From Pseudomonadota bacterium (lineage in GTDB: Bacteria; Pseudomonadota; Alphaproteobacteria; Caulobacterales; Caulobacteraceae): a DNA stretch of 6,164 nucleotides. The notes beneath the pieces are model-generated. The model was given only the letters and a program-made list of their open reading frames with translations. It was not told where the DNA came from and did no database searches. Below, one piece after another: positions 1 to 4,782 of this stretch (its first letter is position 1; every line of letters starts with the position of its first letter). The stretch covers positions 1 through 6,164 of the forward strand of contig JAEYNH010000050.1 of the NCBI GenBank assembly GCA_023412655.1. The letters are read 5' to 3'. A program made the translations under genes and the position numbers.

Positions 1-354
1 GCTCAGACCACTCCACCGCCGCCTCAGCGTGACGCCGGCGAGGACGAGGCGGCGCCCATCCGCGAGCTCGCGCCGCCGCCGATGGCCTGGGCCGCCCGGC
101 CCAGCTTCGACTGCGGCCAGGCCGGCAGCCGCGCCGAACGCATGATCTGCGACGATGCTATGCTGGCCCGCCTCGACCGCCGGCTGGACCGCGCCTTCGA
201 CCGGGCGGTGGCCTCGGGAATCCCCTACCGGGAGCTGCGCGCCGAACAGGACGACTGGCTGGCCGTCCGCGAGGACGCCGCCCGCCGCTCGCCGGACGCG
301 GTGGAGAGCGTCTATCGCCAGCGGATCGCCGAGCTGGACGACCTCGGCCGCTAG
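1..354 (+). CDS. LprI-like (DUF1311) secreted protein, 3' part only
   Basis: The reading frame is open from the first base of the window to the TAG at 352-354, so this is the last 117 codons of a gene that starts upstream; the ATG at 82 is only an internal Met. The first ~27 visible residues are a Pro/Glu/Asp-rich low-complexity linker. The C-terminal ~85 residues match the lysozyme-inhibitor LprI-like N-terminal domain (DUF1311): a PSFDC motif (Cys at visible residue 38), then an RAERMIC segment (Cys 50), an LARLDRRLDRAF helix, and an LRAEQDDWL helix. The two cysteines are the pair conserved in this family, presumably a disulfide, which implies export. The linker suggests a longer multidomain or membrane-anchored protein. 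The family name comes from a mycobacterial lysozyme inhibitor, but most members have no proven function, so inhibitor activity is not claimed. The stop directly abuts the stop of the convergent gene. Confidence 0.8.
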   Translation, partial: AQTTPPPPQRDAGEDEAAPIRELAPPPMAWAARPSFDCGQAGSRAERMICDDAMLARLDRRLDRAFDRAVASGIPYRELRAEQDDWLAVREDAARRSPDAVESVYRQRIAELDDLGR

Positions 355-876
355 CTAGCGCCGCGCCGCGGCGGCCTCGGCCATCAGCGCGCGCCATTCG
401 GCGTCGTCGACGCCCGCGCCGATAGCCTCGATCTGGCCCCTGACCGCGGGGTCGGTCATCAGCTCCTGCATGGCGAGGCGGCCGAAGCCGTCGAAGGCCT
501 GGGCAAAAGCCGCTTCGCCTTCCGCGGCGATGGCGGCGACCGCTTCCACACGGCAGTCCTTCAGGATCAGCCGCGACACGGCGGCGCCGGCCTGCTCAGC
601 CCAAAGCTGGTGCTGACCGTCCCTGACGCCGGCGAAGCCGGCGACGTCGGGATGCTTCGCCATCGCCCCGAAGATCCAGCGCACCAAGGCCACGCGGTCG
701 CGTCCTGTCGAGGAGTCGGCCAGGCATTTGCCCAAGGCGTCGGCGGCCTGTTCGGCGGCCGCTTCGCTTGCGCCCAGCAGCAGGAGCGCCGCAGCGGCGG
801 CGACGATACGCTTTATGGAATCCCCCCAGACACCAAAGAGGCGCGAACACTGATCGTATTCGCGCCCCGGTGGCAA
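355..876 (-). CDS. Small secreted two-cysteine protein, unknown function
   Basis: Frame closed by TAG at 357-355. The only canonical in-frame start is a TTG at 876 with no Shine-Dalgarno sequence; it gives 173 residues with an unusually long 23-residue stretch before the hydrophobic core. A better biological start may be the ATA at 816: it follows a GGGGGGA tract by 4 bases and would give a 153-residue protein with a compact signal peptide (Lys-Arg, Ala/Leu-rich core, cut after AAA near residue 21). The mature part has two cysteines, C51 and C108 (C31 and C88 from the ATA), the first in a KCLADSSTGRDR motif followed by VRWIFGAMAKHP. I recall this pattern from uncharacterised proteobacterial exported proteins, but know of no function. 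A disulfide in the periplasm is likely. It lies downstream of mdh on the same strand and could be read from that promoter or from its own. Confidence 0.75.
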   Translation of the reverse strand: MPPGREYDQCSRLFGVWGDSIKRIVAAAAALLLLGASEAAAEQAADALGKCLADSSTGRDRVALVRWIFGAMAKHPDVAGFAGVRDGQHQLWAEQAGAAVSRLILKDCRVEAVAAIAAEGEAAFAQAFDGFGRLAMQELMTDPAVRGQIEAIGAGVDDAEWRALMAEAAAARR

Positions 877-892
877 CTGCAGAGGTTGAAAC

Positions 893-907
893 CTGGGCCT
901 AGCCCAG
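893..907 (-). terminator. Possible hairpin at the mdh stop codon
   Basis: CTGGGC (893-898) and GCCCAG (902-907) form a perfect 6-bp stem with a three-base loop, CTA, that is exactly the mdh stop codon (TAG on the minus strand). In the mdh transcript the stem is followed by GTTTC, a poor U-tract, so this is at best a weak intrinsic terminator or attenuator. A second short dyad (AGGTT-GA-AACCT, 883-894) follows immediately. It could also be chance in GC-rich DNA. Confidence 0.3.
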
Positions 908-1888
908 CATGTCCTTCACGGTGTCGCGCTCGCCCACCAGCTCTTCGTTGGTGATCGCGATCTTCGACTTGGCGAAGTCGTCCATCTCGTAGCTGGTGAC
1001 GACCTCATAGGCGCCCGGCGCGGTGGTCTTCACCGGCATGCCGGCCCAGACGCCTTCGGCGAAGCCGTAGCGGCCTTCCGAAGCCACGGCCACCGAGTGG
1101 ATGGCGCCCGGGGTCACCAGGTCGCGCACGTGGTCGATCAGGGCGTTGGCCGCCGAGGCCGCCGAGCTCTGGCCGCGGGCCTCGATGATGGCCGCGCCGC
1201 GCTTGCCGACGGTGGGCAGGTACTCGTTCTCGAGCCAGGCGCGGTCGGTGATCACCTCGGTCACCGGCTTGCCGCCGATCTTGGCGTGGGTGAAGTCGGC
1301 GAACATCGTCGGGCTGTGGTTGCCGTAGATGAACAGCTCGGACACGTCGTTGATCGACACCCCGGCCTTCTTGGCCAGTTGGGCGCGGCCGCGGTTCTCG
1401 TCCAGGCGCACCATGGCGGTGAACCGGTCGGGCGTCAGGCGCTTGGCCTGGCTGGCGGCGATCATGCAGTTGGTGTTGCAGGGGTTGCCGACCACCGCGA
1501 CGCGGGCGTCGTCCGCCGCCACCTCGTCGATCGCCCGGCCCTGGGCGATGAAGATCTTGCCGTTGTCCTTCAGCAGGTCGGCGCGCTCCATGCCCGGGCC
1601 GCGCGGCTTGGAGCCCACCAGCAGGTTCCAGTTGGCGTCCTTGAAGGCGACCTTCGGATCATCGGTCAGGACCATGTCCTGCAGCAGCGGGAAGGCGCAA
1701 TCTTCCAGCTCCATGGCCACGCCCTTGAGCGCCTTCTGCGGGCCCTCGGCGGGGATTTCGAGCAGTTGCAGGATGACCGGCTGGTCCTTGCCCAGCATCT
1801 CGCCCGAGGCGATGCGGAAGAGCAGGGCGTAGCCGATGTTGCCGGCGGCTCCCGTGACGGCGACGCGGATGGGCGGCTTGGAAGCCAT
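899..1888 (-). CDS. mdh: Malate dehydrogenase, cytosolic-type (group 2)
   Basis: Catalyses NAD-linked interconversion of malate and oxaloacetate in the TCA cycle, in the cytoplasm. The 329-residue length and sequence fit the cytosolic/chloroplast-type MDH branch rather than the LDH-like ~310-320-residue type. Visible motifs: dinucleotide-binding TGAAGNIGYAL (12-22); an acidic residue, E44, in LLEIP, at the position that favours NAD over NADP; substrate-binding arginines R96 and R102 in KPRGPGMER; NPCNTN (135-140); RLDENR (161-166), giving D163 and R166; and GNHS (189-192), whose H191 is the catalytic base paired with D163. The N- and C-terminal domains are complete with no break. Start ATG at 1888 is supported by a strong AAGGAG six bases upstream (1895-1900 on the minus strand). 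It is divergent from the HIT gene; the two-Cys secreted protein lies downstream on the same strand. Confident in family; the cofactor is inferred from one residue. Confidence 0.97.
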   Translation of the reverse strand: MASKPPIRVAVTGAAGNIGYALLFRIASGEMLGKDQPVILQLLEIPAEGPQKALKGVAMELEDCAFPLLQDMVLTDDPKVAFKDANWNLLVGSKPRGPGMERADLLKDNGKIFIAQGRAIDEVAADDARVAVVGNPCNTNCMIAASQAKRLTPDRFTAMVRLDENRGRAQLAKKAGVSINDVSELFIYGNHSPTMFADFTHAKIGGKPVTEVITDRAWLENEYLPTVGKRGAAIIEARGQSSAASAANALIDHVRDLVTPGAIHSVAVASEGRYGFAEGVWAGMPVKTTAPGAYEVVTSYEMDDFAKSKIAITNEELVGERDTVKDMLG

Positions 1889-1938
1889 GGGCTGCTCCTT
1901 GGAAGGCTGGGGATGATCTGTGTGTTTTCGCGGCGTCC

Positions 1939-1965
1939 CCTAGCCAATTGACGGGCCTGCTGCAA
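1939..1965 (-). promoter_or_regulatory. Candidate mdh promoter
   Basis: On the minus strand TTGCAG (1965-1960) is followed after 17 bases by TAGGGG (1942-1937), preceded by GC; the GCTA start resembles the GCTANAWC -10 element known for Caulobacter housekeeping promoters. The match is only partial. It would give a leader of roughly 45 bases ending in the AAGGAG ribosome-binding site. One half of the inverted repeat at 1953-1977 overlaps the -35 side, so that repeat could be an operator. Weak call from pattern only. Confidence 0.3.
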
Positions 1966-1977
1966 TGCCGCAGGCCC
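1953..1977. repeat. Perfect 8-bp inverted repeat before the HIT gene
   Basis: GGGCCTGC (1953-1960) and GCAGGCCC (1970-1977) are exact reverse complements separated by nine bases. The right arm ends six bases before the HIT ATG at 1984. In a plus-strand transcript it would form a stable GC hairpin covering the place where a Shine-Dalgarno sequence should be; none is obvious there apart from AGG within the arm itself. On the other strand it overlaps the candidate mdh -35. It may be an operator serving the divergent pair or an RNA structure limiting translation; the sequence cannot decide which. Confidence 0.55.
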
Positions 1978-1983
1978 TTCGCC

Positions 1984-2406
1984 ATGTTCCGGATCGACCC
2001 TGCCTTCGAAGCCACGTCCGAACCCCTGGCCGAGCTGGGCCTGTGCCATGCCCGGCTGCAGGACGACGCCCGCTTCCCATGGATCGTGCTCATTCCGCGC
2101 GTCGCCGACGTCCGGGAACTCGAGGCGCTGAGCCCCGAGGACCGCGTGCGGCTGATGGACGAGGTGGTGGCGGCGGGGGCGGCGGTCCGCGCCATCGGCA
2201 TGGCTTCGGCGCGGCCGGTGGAGAAGCTGAACGTCGGACAGCTCGGCAATGTCACGCCGCAGCTGCACGTGCATGTGGTCGGGCGACGGGCCGACGATCC
2301 CGCCTGGCCGGGTCCGGTCTGGGGCGCCGGCGAGGCGCGCCGCTACCGGCCGGCGGAACTGGCGAGCGCCCTGGTGGCGGGGGGTGAGGCCTTGCGCAGC
2401 CGCTAG
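1984..2406 (+). CDS. HIT-family (histidine triad) hydrolase
   Basis: A 140-residue HIT-superfamily protein, probably a cytosolic nucleotide hydrolase or transferase acting on nucleotidyl phosphates; its substrate is unknown. The N-terminal part has the family's L-x(n)-RFPWIVLIPR strand (30-39), then a helical segment, the KLNVGQLGN segment (81-89), and the motif PQLHVHVVGR (92-101). The usual triad is H-x-H-x-H; here the first position is Gln (Q93), followed by H95 and H97. H95, the middle histidine and the nucleophile in HIT enzymes, is retained, so activity is plausible. I chose the ATG at 1984 because the protein then begins MFRIDPAFEATS, as family members typically do; an in-frame TTG at 1948 lies in an inverted-repeat leader and is unlikely. 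There is no clear Shine-Dalgarno sequence. Its TAG overlaps the stop of the convergent gene within CTAG (2403-2406). Confidence 0.92.
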   Translation: MFRIDPAFEATSEPLAELGLCHARLQDDARFPWIVLIPRVADVRELEALSPEDRVRLMDEVVAAGAAVRAIGMASARPVEKLNVGQLGNVTPQLHVHVVGRRADDPAWPGPVWGAGEARRYRPAELASALVAGGEALRSR

Positions 2407-2957
2407 GGGCCGCGCCGGGCCAGGACCACCGCCTGGCCGTCCAGGGCCCCGGTCCAGACCTGGCCGCGGCCCGGCGCCAGTTCGGCGGTCCGGCCGCCGT
2501 CGAAGATCAGCCGCACGCCCGAGCCCTGCCGCTCGATGGCGTCCACGAAGCCCGAAGCGCCGGGCGCGCCAGGCCGGCGCAGGTCGCGCCAGGCGCCTTC
2601 CACGACGCCGTTGTTCCGGTCGACCAGCTGGAAATCGTAGAGCGCTCCGTCCGCCGCCTGCAGCCGCCAGCCGCCGTCCAGGGGGCCCTGGAAGCTCTGG
2701 GCCGCGATCAGCGAGGCCCGGAGGCGAGAATCGTAGGCCAGGCCCGCCAGCTGCGGCGACGGAGCCACCAGCGGGACCGGCGCGGTGGGGTCCACATGCT
2801 CGACCACTGGACCGGAAAGCTCGCTTTCGTCGGCCTGGAGGGCGGCGGCCGTCTCAGGCGCGGGCCCTTCAGGCGCGGACGCCGCCTGCGCGGCCCAGGC
2901 GCCCAGCATCATCGCCATGCCCGCCAGGGCTCCCATCGTCATCCTCATCCCACTCAT
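2403..2957 (-). CDS. Predicted secreted protein, unrecognised
   Basis: 184 residues from the ATG at 2957. I do not recognise a family. Residues 1-25 are a Met/Ala/Gly-rich signal peptide with a likely cut after AQA (near 25). A Pro/Ala/Glu-rich linker follows (about 27-68), then a compact domain (about 70-182) with alternating hydrophobic segments: GPLDGGWRLQ (91-100), LYDFQLVD (106-113), VVEGAWRDLR (118-127), SGVRLIFDGG (146-155) and QAVVLARR (175-182). This suggests a small beta-rich, lipocalin-like fold; that is inference. It has no cysteine, so no lipobox. An AGAGGA (2960-2965) lies only two bases before ATG 2957 but eleven before ATG 2948 (fourth codon), so the latter may be the true start. 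The frame stays open upstream to 3431, but that extension is antisense to the DUF2237 gene and would bury the signal peptide. Divergent from DUF2237; stop shared with HIT in CTAG. Confidence 0.8.
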   Translation of the reverse strand: MSGMRMTMGALAGMAMMLGAWAAQAASAPEGPAPETAAALQADESELSGPVVEHVDPTAPVPLVAPSPQLAGLAYDSRLRASLIAAQSFQGPLDGGWRLQAADGALYDFQLVDRNNGVVEGAWRDLRRPGAPGASGFVDAIERQGSGVRLIFDGGRTAELAPGRGQVWTGALDGQAVVLARRGP

Positions 2958-3053
2958 AGTCCTCTGCGACGCCAGGCTTGGCCATGGATTTCGGCGGCGG
3001 TTTTGCCATCGCCGAGGCCTATGAACGCACGAGTTCGGGATTAGGATGGGGGC
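2958..3053. promoter_or_regulatory. Divergent intergenic region, no clear promoter
   Basis: These 96 bases separate the divergent secreted-protein and DUF2237 genes and must hold both promoters unless transcription comes from further away. I see no good -35/-10 pair on either strand. The only firm signals are ribosome-binding sites: AGGA at 3043-3046, seven bases before the DUF2237 ATG, and AGAGGA (minus strand, 2965-2960). Confidence 0.4.
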
Positions 3054-3446
3054 ATGGCCATACGTCCGCTCCGTTACGACGCCGGCGCCCGCAACGTGCT
3101 GGGCGGAGAGCTTCAGCCCTGTGGCTTCGATCCGGTGACCGGCTTCTTCCGTAACGGCTGCTGCGAAACCGGCCCGCACGACCCCGGCATGCACACCGTG
3201 TGCGCGGTGATGACCGCCGAGTTCCTGGCCTATTCCCGCGCCGTCGGGAACGACCTGTCCACGCCCCGACCCGACCTGGCTTTCCCGGGTCTGCGGCCCG
3301 GCGACCGCTGGTGCCTCTGCGCCCCGCGCTGGAAGGAGGCCCTCGATGCGGGCGCCGCGCCCCGGGTCGTGCTCGAAGCCACCCATGAGGAGACCTTGGC
3401 CATCGTGCCCCTGGGCGTCCTCAAGGACCACGCCGCCGCGATCTAG
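3054..3446 (+). CDS. DUF2237 family cysteine-rich protein
   Basis: A 130-residue protein covering the complete DUF2237 domain, a family of unknown function found across bacteria and in some eukaryotes. Recognised by the N-V-L-G-G start (14-18), the DPVTGFFRNGCC block (26-37), GPHDPGMHTVCAVMT (40-54), GNDLSTPRP (65-73), the FPGLRPGDRWCLC block (77-89) and VLEATHE (106-112). There are six cysteines (23, 36, 37, 50, 87, 89) plus histidines H47 and H111, most within conserved blocks, so a metal-binding or redox role is an attractive inference with no direct proof. There is no signal peptide or membrane segment, so it is cytoplasmic. ATG 3054 has AGGA at a good distance (3043-3046). Its TAG directly abuts the stop codon of thpR on the other strand, leaving no room for a terminator. 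Confidence 0.93.
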   Translation: MAIRPLRYDAGARNVLGGELQPCGFDPVTGFFRNGCCETGPHDPGMHTVCAVMTAEFLAYSRAVGNDLSTPRPDLAFPGLRPGDRWCLCAPRWKEALDAGAAPRVVLEATHEETLAIVPLGVLKDHAAAI

Positions 3447-3983
3447 TCAGCCGAGCGGGTACTCGGCTTCCAGGCGATAGTGCGCCCCCTCACCGCCGAG
3501 GGTGCTCGAATAGAGGCCGAAGCGGTCCACCGCGAACGGCGGCGACTTCAGCAGGTTGTGCGCCTGGATCCAGGCGCCGATCTCGGCCGGGTCGGCCTGC
3601 TTCAGATAGGCCAGGGTCACGTGCGGCTTGTAGTTGCGCTTCTCGGGCTTCAGCCCCGCCCGGCGCGCGGCGGTCTCGCAGGCTTCGGCCAGCCGGCGCA
3701 GCAGCGGGCCCTCCTCCACCCCGGCCCAGAGCGCATGGATGTCCCGGCCCTCGCCGAAGGCGCCGACGCCCTCCAGCACCAGCTCGAAGGGCGGAACATC
3801 GATGCCCGCCAGCTCGGCGTCCAGGTCCCGGGCCAGGTTCTGCGGAACCTCCCCGAAGAAGCGCAGGGTGATGTGCAGGCTCTCGGGCGGGCGCCAGCGG
3901 GCGAACTCCACGCCGGTCTGCCGCCGCACCAGGCCTCTGACGATCTCGGTGGGCAGGCTCAGCGCTGCGAACAGGCGGATCAT
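3447..3983 (-). CDS. thpR: RNA 2',3'-cyclic phosphodiesterase (2H family)
   Basis: A 178-residue ThpR/LigT-type enzyme of the 2H phosphoesterase superfamily. It hydrolyses RNA 2',3'-cyclic phosphate ends to 2'-phosphates; early work described family members as 2'-5' RNA ligases. The opening MIRLFAALSLP is typical. Both catalytic H-x-T motifs are present: HITLRF with H37/T39 and HVTLAY with H121/T123, one in each half of the two-lobed fold, with the usual RNYKPH lead-in (116-121). The length is normal and the protein complete. Its ATG at 3983 lies eight bases after the stop of the upstream GDSL esterase on the same strand, so the two are probably co-transcribed; the ribosome-binding site (ACGGGG) is weak, compatible with translational coupling. 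The TGA stop abuts the DUF2237 stop. Confidence 0.95.
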   Translation of the reverse strand: MIRLFAALSLPTEIVRGLVRRQTGVEFARWRPPESLHITLRFFGEVPQNLARDLDAELAGIDVPPFELVLEGVGAFGEGRDIHALWAGVEEGPLLRRLAEACETAARRAGLKPEKRNYKPHVTLAYLKQADPAEIGAWIQAHNLLKSPPFAVDRFGLYSSTLGGEGAHYRLEAEYPLG

Positions 3984-3991
3984 GCCCCGTC

Positions 3992-4633
3992 TTACCGCGT
4001 CGGCAGCGCCCGGGCTACGAACGGGGCGAGCCGGCGGGCGATCACCCGCACGCCCGCCGCGTTCGGATGGATGCCGTCATTCTGGTTCAGCCCCGGGTTC
4101 AGGGCCACCCCGGCCAGCATGTCGGGGATCAGGCTCACCCCATGCCGCTGGGCCACCCGCCGGAAGGCGCCATTGAAGCTGCGCCCCCAGGCGCCGGCCA
4201 GGATGTCCGGAACCTGCACTCCCGCCAGCACCACGGTCACACCCTGCGCCTTCAGCCGCCGGACGATCGCGTCGAGGTTCGCTTCCACCCGGGCGGGATC
4301 GGCGCCGAGCAGCAGGTCGTTGCCGCCCAGGGCCACCACGCAGACGTCGGCCCCGCCCCTGGCCACCCGGTCCACCCGGCGCAGCCCGCCGGCAGTGGTG
4401 TCGCCGTTGACGCCCTCGGCCCGCACCTTGGCCGCGCGGCCAAGGCGGGCGAGCTCGGCCTCAAGCTGGGCGGGCAGCGCCTGGCGCCTCGGCAGGCCGT
4501 ATCCGGCGTTGATGGAGTCGCCGAGGATCGCTACCTGGACGGGCGCTCCGGCCGCGGCCGGAGCCGCCAGGCCCGCCGCCACCGCCGCGGCAAGGGCGGT
4601 CCTGCGGGTGAATTCCTTCGTCATATCTGCCAT
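3992..4633 (-). CDS. TesA-like GDSL/SGNH esterase (arylesterase), exported
   Basis: A 213-residue SGNH hydrolase of the TesA/arylesterase type, a periplasmic enzyme cleaving ester or thioester bonds of acyl substrates (multifunctional thioesterase/lysophospholipase in E. coli TesA; the substrate here is unknown). All blocks are present: ILGDSINAGYG with nucleophile S40; NGDTTAGGL (76-84), giving the oxyanion Gly; LGGND (102-106), giving N105; and NDGIHPN (185-191), with D186 and H189 completing the triad. Residues 1-29 are an export signal with an Arg pair (R10-R11) before an Ala-rich core, which resembles a twin-arginine signal but lacks the full consensus. ATG 4633 follows an in-frame TAG directly, so it is the most upstream possible start; ATG 4624 (MTKEFTRR) is an equally good candidate, and neither has a clear Shine-Dalgarno sequence. 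First gene of a probable two-gene unit with thpR. Confidence 0.93.
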   Translation of the reverse strand: MADMTKEFTRRTALAAAVAAGLAAPAAAGAPVQVAILGDSINAGYGLPRRQALPAQLEAELARLGRAAKVRAEGVNGDTTAGGLRRVDRVARGGADVCVVALGGNDLLLGADPARVEANLDAIVRRLKAQGVTVVLAGVQVPDILAGAWGRSFNGAFRRVAQRHGVSLIPDMLAGVALNPGLNQNDGIHPNAAGVRVIARRLAPFVARALPTR

Positions 4634-4708
4634 CTAGCTTAGCGCCGGGCGCGCTCAAGCCCCTGTGACCTAACGACCGAAAATGGAACCATGGGGGCGG
4701 AAAGGCCC

Positions 4709-4737
4709 TTGCTTACGGACGTAACCCTCACGATATT
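4709..4737 (+). promoter_or_regulatory. Candidate promoter of the Bax inhibitor-like gene
   Basis: TTGCTT (4709-4714) and GATATT (4732-4737) are separated by 17 bases. The fit to the sigma-70 type consensus is moderate (3 of 6 and 4 of 6). It would give a leader of about 40 bases. A perfect dyad, TTACG-GA-CGTAA (4713-4724), overlaps the end of the -35 and the spacer and could be an operator. The leader also holds CCCCT (4739-4743) and AGGGG (4751-4755), a short hairpin. The AAAGGG at 4766-4771 is a distant, weak ribosome-binding site for ATG 4783. Confidence 0.4.
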
Positions 4738-4782
4738 TCCCCTGCGTCCAAGGGGGACGCGTACGAAAGGGCAAAGCCTCTC

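Noticed and set aside
1097..1951. A 284-codon plus-strand open frame opposite mdh
   Set aside because: Antisense shadow of a complete malate dehydrogenase; Val/Gly/Asp/His-rich with no domain.
1948..1983. TTG start adding 12 residues to the HIT protein
   Set aside because: The added codons lie in the inverted repeat, lack a ribosome-binding site, and do not look like the family's N-terminus.
2249..2959. A 236-codon plus-strand Arg/Pro-rich frame
   Set aside because: It overlaps the end of HIT out of frame and then runs antisense to the secreted protein; low-complexity composition typical of shadow frames.
2958..3431. N-terminal extension of the orphan secreted protein up to 3431
   Set aside because: It is wholly antisense to DUF2237 over most of its length and would place the signal peptide in the middle of the protein.
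3480..4637. A 385-codon plus-strand open frame opposite thpR and the GDSL esterase
   Set aside because: Both genes beneath it have full catalytic motifs; this frame has no recognisable domain and is explained by high GC.
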